The notes under the pieces were generated by a model, which had not been told where the DNA came from, did not search any database, and saw nothing but the letters and a program-made list of their open reading frames with translations. A program made the position numbers and the translations under genes. Positions 1-11,109 of a stretch of 64,000 nucleotides of DNA are shown piece after piece. How positions within the stretch are numbered: position 1 is the first letter of the stretch; each line of letters starts with the position of its first letter. The DNA lies in assembly GCA_964059195.1 (NCBI GenBank), contig CAXKWD010000011.1, positions 29,991,066-30,055,065 on the forward strand, read 5' to 3'. This DNA comes from Ectobius pallidus. Lineage: Eukaryota; Arthropoda; Insecta; Blattodea; Ectobiidae.

Positions 1-355
1 TTCCCACATGTAGGAATCAAGAGCTGTTTGCTAATTAAACGTATAATTATTATTACTACATGTTTTTTTAAATAAAAGTTTACCATCTCAAGTATAGGAT
101 TCAAGAGCTGTCTGCTAATTAAATTTATAGGCCTAATTATTATTTTAATTGTCTGATAATAAAAGTAGCCCTTCTTATGTATAGGACTCATGAGCTATGT
201 GCTAGTTAAATTAATAATTATTATTTTTAATGTCATTAATAAAAGTAGCCCTTCTGAAGTATAGAATTCATGAGCAGTTTCCTAATTAAATTTATAATTA
301 TTATTGCTACATGTAATAAATGAAGCCCTTCTCAAGTATAGAATTCTTGTATCAT
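1..355. repeat. Tandem array of ~77-86 bp units, cut by window edge
   Basis: Four units plus a partial fifth, recognised by the core 'TATAGGATTCAAGAGCTG' and a following 'GCTAATTAAATTTATAATTATTATT'-like AT stretch. Successive cores lie near 12, 97, 182, 262 and 339, so spacing shrinks from about 85 to 77. Units also share a 'AAAGTAGCCCTTCT' end. The array continues left of the window. Nothing coding is seen. Confidence 0.8.
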
Positions 356-882
356 TAATTTATTATAACGCTAAAATCAATTGCAAGCCTGCCATTACAT
401 ATTATATACTACACACTGCTTGCAGTAAAAATTAAATATTTGCAGGATTATTTTTATTAATGTCTAAAATGATGCAAGATTATAATAGAAATGGACACTT
501 ATAGTAAGGTTATGGAAATATGTTTAGGTTAAACAGGACATAGACTTGTTTTTATTATTCTTAACACTATATGCCAAAACTATCCCAGTAATTATTGGTA
601 TTAATATAGTACAAGAATAATTTTCTTACTTTGGGTATAACAAGATTTTACATAACGTTATCCAGGGTGTAGACTTGTAATGATTGAAATAATTGTTACT
701 ATAAGCATAGGCCTACGTTATTTCCAGTAATATACGGCATTCTGTGGGGCGTGAATTAGTTTATTACAGACAAGTGTGTCTATTGACAATATAATTTATA
801 TTATTCCATGTGCGTTAATATTTTGCATGTTCTTATATAGGATAAAAAATACGAAGTCAGTCCAAAGTTACCAAAAACTAAA
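356..882. other. AT-rich spacer, nothing recognised
   Basis: No open frame of note, no TIR pair and no tRNA-like box. Low-complexity AT-rich sequence. Confidence 0.6.
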
Positions 883-1490
883 TTAAAAGGACAAGAACTC
901 TGAGGTCAAGCGTAAAGTCACCCGTAAAGTCAAATACATTTTCACGTTTACACAATCTGGCCATAACAGTAACATTGACTGTTCAAACAAGTTTAAAATG
1001 GTTAAGTAGTTTACCCTTTCTATTAATTCTGATGTTAAAAATATGTTGATTCCGTTTCGTCTATGGAAACCCATATCGGACATGGTGTTTCTAGTATTTT
1101 TTGGTGCATTTTCGTAGTACTGTTTCAAATATGTTTTGTGAAATGTTGTTTCAAATGGCAACATTTTACCAGTGTATTTCTCCAGAAACTGATTTGTGTT
1201 TGCAGAATGGAATGTTTGTGCCCACCACCATCTTGCACAGATCACTAAAAAAAAAGGCATCGTGTCTGTCTGAACTAAAATTTGACGTAGAAGGTGTATT
1301 TCCTGTCTCTCTTTCTCTTTGTTAATATAATCCAACAGGTTTCTTTATGCCTATGTTGTTTTATATATTTATGGTAGCCACCTCTTATGTTTGTTGCCCA
1401 TAATTTGCAAACAGTATTCCTATCATCAGAGGAAAAATACTCACTGCCATATTCAGCCACAATTGCATCTGTTGTGTTTTCGGACGTCCT
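883..1490 (-). pseudogene. hAT / CGGBP1-like transposase N-terminal fossil
   Basis: Two overlapping minus-strand frames join into one degraded protein. The first (about 1490 down to 1330) reads 'VAEYGSEYFSSDDRNTVCKL', matching the start of the BED-type zinc finger of CGGBP1-like hAT proteins: a Cys is followed by a His-rich 'KQHRHKETC'. The second frame (883-1335) carries 'NQFLEKYTGKMLPFETTFHK' then 'YLKQYYENAPKN', which matches the 'FLEKY...P.E.TLRK.Y....Y' block just downstream in the same family. A frameshift near 1300-1330 separates them. No catalytic domain follows, so this is a truncated relic. Family assignment is from remembered motif patterns. Confidence 0.55.
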
Positions 1491-2291
1491 CGTTTATGCA
1501 TGGTTTGACTTCACTCACAGCAATATTCCGCACCTAATGCCGCGTGACCTGCCACAGGCAGTGCAAGTTGTTTACTAACTCCGAAATCTTGCTATGAATT
1601 GTGCACCACTAACTTGACGAATTATTGACTAAACTCCCGGGCCTTACTTATAACACATTTTTATATTTATGATGGACACAGTACGCAAAATAATATACGA
1701 GAGTTATTTGTATGCAGTAACTAAAACAATAAGATACACCACATTCAAATTAACACGTGAGTTGGTTGGGTAGGATGCAACATAAACTTCTCTAACATAC
1801 CGGTACATATCCCTAGGTTTAAAAACTGTAATACTGTATTTAATAGGCTACGAGTCATTGGCAGATTATGAGACCTACTTATCAGAAAACCGAAAATAAA
1901 AGGAATTTAAATGGGTTATTATAATGGAGGAAAGGAACATAACTATTCTATAAGGCTACGTGCGAGAAATGTTTAAAATATTACTTATTGAAGCTGTTTT
2001 AATGAGAAACAAATTAAACTCTAAAGATGGCAAGGAGATTTTAATGTATTATAGTATCATGGGAGTTTGTAGAAATACTAGAAACAGGCAGAAAAAATAT
2101 GTGTTTTGTTGGTTATTAAAATTGTTAATATATTTTTAAAGCTTCACTAACCACAACTATTATATGTAGTTTAGTAACTAATACTAGTCCATAATCCTGT
2201 ACTGCACTTATTACAGCAATTAACGTTTATGCAGAGCACATATTTCAATATTTACAGTGGCCACTCGATTTAGGTTTAAAACTGCTAAATC
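1491..2291. other. AT-rich spacer, nothing recognised
   Basis: No convincing ORF, repeat boundary or RNA gene. The reading frames are short and compositionally like the flanks. Confidence 0.55.
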
Positions 2292-2293
2292 TA

Positions 2294-2539
2294 GAGTGAT
2301 AGGGAAAAGCGAATAAGTCAAAGTACCAAAGTTTTAAGAGAGACAAATAACGATTTATTTTCACAGAATTTTTACAATATTTAGATCAATCCACCCAGAT
2401 ATTTTTACAGAGTATAAGATACTGTGTAAAAAATCTGGTGGACTGAACTAAATAATGTAACAATGCTGTGGAAATAAATTGTTTTTTGTCATTCCTGAAT
2501 CTTCGGAACTTTGACTTATTCGCTTTTTCCCTATCACTC
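2294..2539. mobile_element. Palindromic TA-flanked MITE, copy 1
   Basis: A 246-bp element bounded by TA on both sides (2292-2293 and 2540-2541). The ends read GAGTGATAGGGAAAA-GCGAATAAGTC in inverted orientation with one indel. The palindrome runs through the middle: 'CCACCCAGATATTTTTACA' on the left pairs with 'TGTAAAAAATCTGGTGG' on the right. It has no coding capacity. The TA duplication suggests mobilisation by a Tc1/mariner-superfamily transposase. A second copy lies at 20172-20411. Confidence 0.8.
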
Positions 2540-2739
2540 TAATAGGCTAAATCCTTTTTCTTCTAAACCCAAGGAAAACTTAAAACATGTGTTTGCTTAT
2601 TTAAACTTATTTTAAAATACTATAGTATTTTTTCTGTCTTTATAGTAATGATTTGGTTGCCGCCATAAACTCTAAATGGAAAGGAAGTGTTTAACTTATA
2701 AACTAGACATCCTTCAATTCACAGGCCACTTTACATTTT

Positions 2740-3150
2740 TCAACAGGTCGCACTTTAACGTCCCCGTTCCTTTGTGCCCTTTACCGTTTTAAGGGCTTCG
2801 AACTCATCGTCGTCCTATACGTGTGTAGTGTAGCGATGGCATTGTCTAAACTTGGCCTCTTGGCACATTGGAGTGAATAAAAATAAACACACTAGGCAGT
2901 GAAATGGATGGAAATAACTTGGCAGGAGAGAAGCTGCCAACAAGTTCGCGAAGAATGAGACACTGCCGCGTAACAACCTGAGCTGTTAATGAATATTTTG
3001 TACACCTGCCACTGCACACTGCAACCATGTCTCAATGTGTGCTCCTCGAGGTGGTGAGCGTGCGGGACGCGAGCCACGGTAGTCCCAATTTCCTCACTAC
3101 AGGCATTCTTCTCGAGTTCTCACTCACGGTGAGCACGTGCCACATAAGAA
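2740..3150 (+). other. GC-richer block with exon-like ORF (candidate first exon)
   Basis: This block is clearly less AT-rich than its surroundings. An ATG at 3027 (context GCAACCATGT) opens a frame of 34 codons beginning MSQCVLLEVVSVRDASHGSP, ending exactly before a good splice donor, ACG|GTGAGC, at 3128/3129. The frame also reads on without splicing to 3269. I recognise no domain. It could be the 5' exon of a host gene with large introns, or chance. No downstream exon was identified, so the call is weak. Confidence 0.2.
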
Positions 3151-3263
3151 ACATCCAAAAGCAATCAGCTTTTATTGCAAGGTATAACGTTCATTTATGC
3201 TATTTTATGTCAACAAATATGAGGCCTGTTTTTAAAGAAAGTGTCGAGAGTTTTGTAACAGTA

Positions 3264-4548
3264 GGGTAAGGTGGTACATTTTCGAACACTTAACAAATAT
3301 TCTTATTTTATGAACACAGTAAACTGAAGACAAGTTCAACTGTATCGTAATCACAAAGTTGGCAATGTAGTTGACCCTTCAAAAAAATATGGAAGTCAAA
3401 CAGCTGTAAAATTGGTCATGGCAATCAATCTTTCATTTCCAGAATATCGTTCGAAAATGTACCACAGTAGGTACAATTCTAAACACCCGTAGGTACTATT
3501 TCGAACAGTGGCATTTTCAACGAACGAATTTCTTTCTTCCAAATATTATATTTTATTATTATTATTTATCAATAATATGGGCGTAATAATGAACTGTCAC
3601 GTTTTGAATAGGCAGATAACAGGTTTTGGGGCATGTGGTCAGCATGCCGACTCCTACGTCAGTTATTGATGGCTTACTGAACCGGAGCCGCTACTTCTTT
3701 ATGCATTAGCTCTTCGGTTGGTGTCAGGAGGCTGAATGCACCCCGTTCCAAATCGCCCTACCTCAGAAAAATTCGAGGAGGTAACGGGGATCGAACCCAG
3801 ACTTGCGGGACCGTAGTCAGCAACCACTAGACCATGCAGGCGGGTCTGTCATAACATCAAGAGCAATAATAAAAAATACTTAACAACTCCAGAACGATTT
3901 CTGTTTGCTATTCTGTATTGCATAATTGCTTAGATGTAATAGCAATCCAGAGGAAGTGCAGTTCATAAATCTTCGTTGAAATAATACCACTGTTGAAAGC
4001 TGTGTGATGCCATCCTTTAAATATTTGACTGGCACAGTTAATAATAATAAACATGCAGAATGCTGTGATAGCAAAACAGCTTTTCCATGCAAGCGATCGC
4101 GGGTTAAAGTACTGTTCTAAATTGTACCTAAAATCCGTTCGTATTTGTACCTCGAGCTAGTTTTTGTAAATTATACATAGTTGCAAATTCCGCTCACGAA
4201 TGACCATTGTTGTGCCAATGACTTACGTATTAAAGACTACGCTATTTGTTGGTATGAGTTAAAAATTGGTCCTCAACAATGTATTCCAGTAACACAACGT
4301 GGGATTATAAGCAGTTTTATAACGTGCCATTTTTCCAGCATGGAGTTCTTACCTTCGATTGGAAAATAGTATTTTATGGCCGAATGAGTCAACTTAAAAC
4401 ATCATTCTCGCGGATACAGATCAACAAAACAATCAGTATGGACGCTATATTTTTAAAAAGAGGTTGGCTAACATTTGAAACCCAAAAATGGATAAAAATC
4501 TTAGTCCGTTCAGAATTGTACCATGTTCGAAAATGTACCACCTTACCC
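3264..4548. mobile_element. TA-flanked TIR element (Tc1/mariner or pogo type), non-autonomous
   Basis: A perfect ~25-bp inverted repeat, GGGTAAGGTGGTACATTTTC and on to GAACA, sits at both ends with TA on each side (3262-3263 and 4549-4550). Further copies of 'GTACCA/GTACC..TTCGAA' occur inside both ends. No transposase is visible: the longest frame (4279-4689, plus) shows no DDE motif and runs past the right TIR. The SINE at 3625-3848 is inserted within it. The TA duplication and TIR fit the Tc1/mariner superfamily, including pogo; the subfamily is not determined. Confidence 0.75.
3625..3848 (-). mobile_element. tRNA-derived SINE, family S1, copy 1
   Basis: On the minus strand the head reads like a tRNA: A-box-like 'TGGTCTAGTGGTTGC' and a B box 'GGTTCGATCCC'. 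The body includes 'CATGTGGTCAGCATGCCGA', shared with copies at 28322-28450 and 50690-50958. It is nested in the TIR element at 3264-4548, so it is younger than that insertion. Exact ends and target duplication were not resolved. Confidence 0.65.
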
Positions 4549-4564
4549 TATAGATCTCGCTGGC

Positions 4565-5720
4565 TTTCTGTGCCTAGTAGTAGTAGTAGTAGTAGTAAAT
4601 TATTTATTTTGCCTGGCAGAGTTAAGGCCATAAGGCCTTCTCTTCCACTCAACCAGGTTAAAAATATATATAATGTAGACTTACATTAATAAACATAGTA
4701 ATGGATAAGGGACTAATACTAAGGTTCAGGCTAGTCATATAATTAAGTATAAAGCACAAGTTTCATAGTAAAAAACACAGGTTTCATCAAAAATAAAAAT
4801 TAACAGCCTTACTAATAAAAGCTGCTTATATCTGCGTTGAACGGTTGTTTGGTTGTTCTCCACGCAAGTTCTACACAAGCCGTATTGCCAATAAACGCAG
4901 TGTAACTGCCGAGGGTTACACTGGGTCTGTACGTGCAACGTCATTAAACACGTCACGCTTTTCATGACGTTACTAGCCCCTGGCTATGAAGGACTGCTTA
5001 AAGCCATCTGTCGGAGCAGCGGGCAAACAGCGATGCATCGTCTGCCTAGTTTCAGTATTTCATTACATTGTTTTCAGAAAGCTATAATCATGGGTACATG
5101 TATGGAAATATGTCCCGCAAACCAGGAACAATGTTTATAATTCCGCAAAAGCAGCTCAGAATATGCATAGCCTCAAAATTCAATCTCAGACATCTACGAA
5201 ACGACCAGCTGTTACGGATATCGGCCATCTTGATTATTTACGTCAAGTTTATACAAGGGGGCCAGGCTGTGTAAAGCGTTGCACACATTCAGCCGTATAC
5301 AAGGATTATTAGTACATTTTTCTCCTCAGCTATGTATATTCCTGGTATATGTGTTACAACTGGATTATTAGTAAGACTGTAAAAATATATATTACAAGCA
5401 AAACAAGGAAAATGTCAAATTAAGTTATAATGAAACTTCGAGTTTGTAAAATAAGGTTGTAGGCAGTTATAAGAAGATTCAGTAATGCCATGTACAATGA
5501 GAGATGGAGTGACTACAAAGAGCTAGTTCTTTTCAGTGGGCAATAATTGTTTAATGAGCGCAGTTTTGAAAGAGTTTAAGCTCCGACTACACCTGATATC
5601 TTGTGACAAGGAATTCCAAGAACGGACTGTGGCTATGGTGAATGAGTGAGAGTATGAGGTTGTATGAAGACTAGGAATTGATAACAGAGAGTTGTGCTGC
5701 GAACGTGTACCTAAGGTTGC
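4565..5720 (-). mobile_element. CR1/L2-like non-LTR retrotransposon, 3' end
   Basis: The minus-strand protein end, about 5700 to 5530, includes 'SHSFTIATVRSWNSLSQDIR' and 'LNSFKTALIKQLL'. This is the usual C-terminal block after the reverse transcriptase (SxxW/YNSLP...F). Its 3' UTR runs to a conserved end near 4600-4660 (GGTTGAGTGGAAGAGAAGG, with hairpin AAGGCCTTATGGCCTT) and a (TAC)n tail at 4575-4597. The same 3' end occurs at 53490-53560. The element is strongly 5' truncated and has no catalytic motif. The frame at 5068-5274 (plus) lies inside and is not recognised. Confidence 0.6.
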
Positions 5721-5860
5721 GGGTTCGATCCCGGCCCAGGTCGATGGCATTTATGTGTGCATAAATATGACAGGCCCATGTCAGTAGATTTACTGGCATG
5801 TAAAAGAACTCCTGCGGGACAAAATTCCGGCACACCGGCGACGGTCACATGTCCAACTTG
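5697..5860 (+). mobile_element. SINE, family S4, copy 1
   Basis: B box 'GGTTCGATCCC' at about 5722 follows 'GTACCTAAGGTTGCG'. The body holds 'CATGTCAGTAGATTTACTGG' and 'AAAAGAACTCCTGCGG', a sequence I associate with a widespread insect SINE. It directly abuts the retrotransposon end on its left. A diverged copy is at 11989-12165. Confidence 0.6.
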
Positions 5861-6009
5861 CAGTACATCCTCGTCGTTAGATAACCATATACTAAAACAA
5901 TATTTAACATTATTTTCCCATTACATTATCCGCATTCTTTTCCTTACACCTTACACTACTTTTCCTCGTAGTCTCCACCCTCACTGAGGCACATGACGTA
6001 ACTCGAAAT

Positions 6010-6420
6010 TAGATTTAATAACATCTTACCTGATCTTCATGTGACCCCTACGGTGGGGAAGAGGGCATCCGATTGGAGATTTTTGTAGGCCCCTATGTAT
6101 ACTAATTTTATTACACTTATTTTCCATGAGAGGACAGAGGAACAGGTGGTAAGCCCATCGCCTCACAACCCTCCTATGAAAGTAAGGTAGTAAGTATTGC
6201 TTAGATGTGAAAGGGCCGATAAATCTTGTCCGAAATGTCTAATTTAGGCTTGGAGTTCTTTTACTTGCCGTAAATCTACGACACGGGCCCCCAGCTTAAA
6301 TTCCCTCTCGAAGAATTACGTTTTCAGGACTTTTATGTCCTGAAAATTCCATCCGGGTTTTATCCCACGACCTTCGGATCTAGGGGCAGGTACGCTACCT
6401 TTACACTACCGCGGCCCGAC
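6010..6420 (-). mobile_element. SINE, family S3, copy 1
   Basis: The minus-strand head near 6420-6350 has an A-box-like 'GTGTAAAGGTAGCG' and a decayed B box. The body contains a small hairpin (CAGGACATAAAAGTCCTGAAA) and 'AGGCTTGGAGTTCTTTTAC', followed by 'GTGAAAGGGCCGA'. The same body occurs on the opposite strand at 46728-47336, which fixes it as a dispersed family. Confidence 0.65.
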
Positions 6421-7054
6421 AAATTAACAACATAGTATGCGATCCTAAATTAAATGAATCCAATATTACTACATTTATGAATATGGGTACAAGTATATTA
6501 AGTAGAACTGGTAATAGCTTTAAATAAAACGAGTAGAAAAGTTTCAATAAACCTCACTCTATAACGGTTATGGAAAAAATAGTCTGTTCGAAAAATTAAA
6601 TTGAAATGTTGCTTGGTATACAATGCATACGCCTATTGCTTTGGAAACTCTTGAAGACATTTCGGTAAAATAAGACCAGAGGAATTTCAGGAACGTCGTT
6701 TGAGATGAAAATGTTCATCCTTTATTGTGCAAACCTTTTTCGGTCACTTCATTGAATAGCCAGTAATTATTGCTATTACTCTCGATGCCATTTCTGGTAT
6801 CGATGTATATGTCGGTCACTAACGGCGGATCAATTATACTAAATTTAATGCATAAACAAATGTTCGAGGCACTTCCAGAAAGATATTGCTGATGTGTAAT
6901 GTATCAAAATAATAATGAAATTCTCAGTTATTTTTAAGGTAAATTGTTTTTATTTTAATTTTATTCTTACAATTCTGTCTCCGTATATAGCCCTAATCTA
7001 GTCTAAGCCAACTATTGTCTGTCCAAAGAAAATTTGTGTAGTTGAAACTAATAC
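6421..7054. other. Spacer, nothing recognised
   Basis: AT-rich; no ORF, inverted repeat or tRNA-like sequence could be supported. Confidence 0.5.
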
Positions 7055-7236
7055 ATTCGGTAATGTAAATCACTTTATTGGAGCGCTTTCAACCGAATGG
7101 GCCAGCCATCTTCAGCTACTGACTCCCATATTGCCCTACTTCGTAACCGTAACGTTGGTAACAAGGGAGTCAGTTGCTGAAGATGCCTGCCACATGCAAT
7201 TGAAAGCGCTCCAGAACGGATATTCGCATTACCAAA
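7055..7236. repeat. Inverted pair with GAAGATG...GAAAGCGCTCC motif
   Basis: Two ~80-bp arms converge on a short spacer. The left arm (minus) and the right arm (plus) share 'GGGAGTCAG', 'GCTGAAGATG' and 'TTGAAAGCGCTCC', then an ATTACC-like segment. The order matches the other motif pairs at 13705-14300 and 14888-15263, but the hairpin between GAAGATG and GAAA is not well paired here. Confidence 0.65.
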
Positions 7237-7426
7237 AGTAGTAGTGAGGCTCACTATAAAAGTTTTAATTTACATCAATAAAAAATTGACAAAAGTTCAG
7301 AACAAACGCTAGTATCTCTAAACCAACTTTTAGTTCTTTTACAATTTACTTGCAATGTTGAAGAAAAATAGCGTATCCACACCCATCATGAATTATTTAA
7401 ATTTGATCAAAAGCTTTAAAGCAACT

Positions 7427-7920
7427 GTTACTTACTCACTCATTCAAAGGCAATACACAATTCCTAAGCAAGCTAGAATATATAATCAATTTTATGGAAC
7501 CCGGAGGTCATTTCTGCGCGTGCATGAGCCCACCATTTAACCCTATTATGCGCTAACACCAACCATCCCTCGTAAATCCTACTTTCTTTAAATCTACTCT
7601 AATATTGTCCACCCACCTACGCTTAGGTCTTTCGAGTGGGCTTTTCCCTTTGGATCTCCTAGTCAGTACATTTGAGATGTCTTTCCTCCCCATGCGCTCA
7701 AATGTCCAGCCCATTTCACCCTCTATAATTTAATTACCTTTACTATAATGGGTGAAGAGTACAGGTTATGCAGGTCGGCATTTTACACTTTTCTCCAGTC
7801 CCCGTTTTAATTTCTCTTAGGTTTCTAAGCACCCTGTTTTCTGACACTCTCAGATTAACTTCTTCTCGAAGAGTAAGGGACCCTGTCTCACATCCACATA
7901 ATAGAACCAGCAGGAAAACT
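7427..7920 (-). pseudogene. RTE-like reverse transcriptase C-terminal fragment (copy a)
   Basis: Minus-strand peptides run in family order: 'GCETGSLTLREEVNLRVSEN' then 'RVLRNLREI' near 7900-7800, and the decayed 'WAGH...GRP...RPL...R' region near 7720-7600. The 3' end ('ATTGCCTTTGAATGAGTGAG' side) and a TTAC tail lie near 7427-7442. Stops and frameshifts interrupt it. Related copies are at 16709, 33658, 41346, 48130 and 56851. Confidence 0.65.
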
Positions 7921-8131
7921 GTCTTTTATATTTTTATTTATAGTTTTCTAAAAAGAAGACGAGAAGATACAAGTTTCTGAATTCCACAAAAACAAGCATT
8001 TCTAGATTTTATTATTTTGTCTCTGTAATTATTGCTCCGAAAAAAGTAACTGTTAGGAAATAAAATAAATAAAAAAATAAAGCGTAAGATAAGCTTTACT
8101 TCCGTAAATCAATTCTATTCAAAAAGTTATT

Positions 8132-8644
8132 GTGAACTCATTAGTACATGCCAAGCTCAACAGGAGCGCTCTAAATGACGACGTACATAATAGCATAACA
8201 AATAACGCGTTAGTCATTATTTTAAACCATATCTGGACCAATAAAAGTAACCTTACTTCCGAAATCGGTATCGATTCCCGAACCAAACTGGTTTATGTTA
8301 CCCAATTGGTATCAAGATTCCAAGGAACAACAAAATATATCAGAAACGCATTTAATCCAGATTTCTATGTCCCTTCTCCCAGTCTCCCTCCCTCATTTCA
8401 CCCTACTAACACAGTTATGAGCAGAAACCCTGGAGACACTGCCTTGATCTCAGGGAGGGGTGTGGAGTACCAGTCAATAGACTCTTTTCTGACTGGCGTG
8501 AGGTTTACTGCCAACACCATCCATAGGCATGTTCTGCAAGAGGTAATTTTCCTCTATGCAACTATTACTCATACCTCTATGACAGTATACTCATATAATC
8601 ACGAGCCTATTAATTATTTACTTAGTAGAAGTGATAGCCTATAA
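8132..8644 (+). CDS. Unassigned 170-codon open frame
   Basis: The longest frame in the window not clearly tied to a transposon. It opens with GTG at 8132; there is no good ATG context at that point. A Pro/Ser stretch 'VPSPSLPPSFHP' lies near residues 79-90. I see no signal peptide, membrane segment, zinc finger or catalytic motif. It may be chance or a relic of a repeat. I assign no function. Confidence 0.15.
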   Translation: MNSLVHAKLNRSALNDDVHNSITNNALVIILNHIWTNKSNLTSEIGIDSRTKLVYVTQLVSRFQGTTKYIRNAFNPDFYVPSPSLPPSFHPTNTVMSRNPGDTALISGRGVEYQSIDSFLTGVRFTANTIHRHVLQEVIFLYATITHTSMTVYSYNHEPINYLLSRSDSL

Positions 8645-10590
8645 TAGAGCAGATTTTAAAACTTAAGTCGTAAGTCTGTACTGTGGAGAGATTTAGTTCA
8701 AATTTCCCTATTCCACAGTAAAAATGTCAGTAAAATATTCAAGAAGAGGAATTTTTACATCTTGCAATTATGTTATTTAATACAAATTTAAGTTTGAGCT
8801 TTAGGATTGAGAAAATACTTTAATATAGTAGCTATGTATTTAATACAGTGAACGCTGCTTATTGTGATCACTTCGGGATGCACCTAGTCTGATCGCATTA
8901 ACCGATTGATAATAGTAGCCGAAATAATTAAATGAAGGTTGTTTATTCATATATAAGATAATACACTACAAAAAATAATTAAAAGCTATTTCTTCATATA
9001 AACAAGATAATATGTAGCCGTGAATCATTGAAGCACGCATAATACAATATTAGACTGCAATTAACTAAGTTTTCAATTGTTTCTGTTTTCCTTTGGACTC
9101 CAATACTCAAAATATTTCATACTCATAGTACTTTTGGAAGTTTACTGTTCTGAGGCTTGACAGTGGTACCATCAGATAGCTTGGAAATTCCCTTTCACAG
9201 CAAAATTTGGCTATTTCAGATTTCTGAGACCAATAGTATAGGAGTCATGGTATATTTGTTGCACGTTTCCAAAAAGGCCCAAAGGGTCAACACTTACTTA
9301 TATTAAATGTCAATTAGAGCTTAAATATTGATCAATTAACATTTATTATTGCATATTCTTGTTCTTCAGATTTTAAACTGTAGTAAAAAAAAAACAACAG
9401 AAAGACGTGTTTTTTAAACAAAATTGAAGAATTTTCTTACCTTGTTCATGAGACTAGTTTTTACAATACCTCTACTGCTGAGCGATCATTCTCACTCGCC
9501 GTAGACTTAAATCCTACACTAGCTCTACAATGGGTCAGCAGGCATTAATGACGTATTAATTATTAATTTCCACAGAGAAGAAGCTTTGCAATTAGATTTG
9601 GATGAAGTAGCAATATAATTCATAATTAGAAATGCAATTCTCAGGTAGACATTTGCAATGAAAACATTATTCTAGAAAAAATTCCTGTGGTACAACGTGT
9701 TAAGATGTTATTAATCCTCAATAAAAGTGGTAGTGTTCTTAATAATTATTGATTAAACAGACTATGAACAGAGCTTCTATATATTTATCAAGTCGTTTGT
9801 TCAACATAAATTAAATTGAAACTTTATCTGATTTTATTTTTCTGAGCGAGTACCCGAAATAATTTTTTACAATTTTGCACCAATGATATTAAAGTATTTG
9901 ACACAAAAACACCGACTGAAAAAAACCTAAGTACTCATTTAGTTAAGAAAGTTCGACGGGTAACTTTCGCCCGTTTTGCAAGGGGTTGTGTACCACTGAC
10001 TTGGATTACAATGGGACTGTGATTATTGGAATGTAAGGCAGTGACAAGGGGAAAACGTTGCTCACATTTCACTCTTCTGTATATATCTGTCCCTCTATCG
10101 CTGTGTCGGTACTTTTGTCATTGTTTTGAAGAATGCCTGCACTACAACGCTGCGTATCTCCCCCTCTGTTTTTCCTTCCCACATATCCAGCGCGAGAATG
10201 ATAGGAAAATGTAGAAAGCAAACTCATTCCCCTACACATGTCTCATGGAATTAATTGTGATAAAAGTAATATAACAAGATATGCCTCCATGGAAACTCTA
10301 TATGTTCCATGTACATCTGCACAAATGTATTATTCTCTAATTAGTTATATTAAGTCTGTGAGTTAAAGGAGTGGAGAGGGGGTGTGAATGGACAGGATAC
10401 AGTTTCATGGATTCAGACTTACCCTGGAGCCTCCCACGTTCACATGGATTACGTTTTCAACGTCATTAAGGCGTGGTTGTAGGAATAGGTACCGTGCCAA
10501 GAAATAGCACACCATCTCACATTTCAAATATATTCTATGTAGAAAAAAATCATTCATGAACCACAGAGTATTTTCTCTGTTGAACATTAC
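8645..10590. other. Long AT-rich stretch with one possible pogo-type end
   Basis: At 8846-8900 the sequence TA-CAGTGAACGCTGCTTATTG, followed by CGGGATGCACC, resembles the terminal repeat of a pogo/Tigger element. No matching right end was found. The rest shows short frames only, including 10026-10214 and 10405-10650, which look like noise. Confidence 0.3.
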
Positions 10591-10898
10591 AGGAGAAAAA
10601 TTCCTCTGGCACTGGAACTTGAACCCAGGACCTTTGGCTATTCGCGCCAATGCTCTACAAACTGAGCTAAGCAGGAGTTCAACTCACAGCGCCAGATGGA
10701 ACCTCTCTCTCCTATCACTGATTGCTCTGCATATGACTTGTCTGTCTGTGAGGTAGACCATTAGGGCAATCAGTCATAGGAGAGAGGTTCCATCTGGCGC
10801 TGTGAGTTGAACTCCGGCTTAGCTCAGTTGGTAGAGCATTGTCGCAAATAGCCAAAGGTCCTGGGTTCAAGTCCCAGTGTGGGAGGAATTTTTCTCCT
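10591..10898. mobile_element. Foldback element with tRNA-like arms, 308 bp
   Basis: Both ends read AGGAGAAAAATTCC inward, and almost the whole length is an inverted repeat around a centre near 10740. On the plus strand the right arm (about 10821-10889) looks like a tRNA: 'TAGCTCAGTTGGTAGAGC' as A box and 'GGTTCAAGTCC' as B box. The left arm holds the same sequence inverted. It is therefore a tRNA-derived element in inverted-dimer form, not a working tRNA gene. The two minus/plus frames over it are shadows. Confidence 0.75.
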
Positions 10899-11109
10899 AT
10901 AATATTATTCTCATATTCTATGTGTTCTATATTTTGAAATGTTAAAATTTTAATCACATGCCTTACAAGGAGGAATGAAACTGAGTGTATTGGCTTAGGC
11001 AGCATTGTATGTCACAATCGGTAGGTGGCGGGATTGACCATTAACCATGGGCATGTTTTTACTGTTACGTTAACATTGATATGAGGTCTGAGTGACCGCT
11101 TAGAGTTAA

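Noticed and set aside
10821..10889. tRNA gene candidate
   Set aside because: Both promoter boxes are present, but the anticodon arm is not formed and the sequence is one arm of a foldback element.
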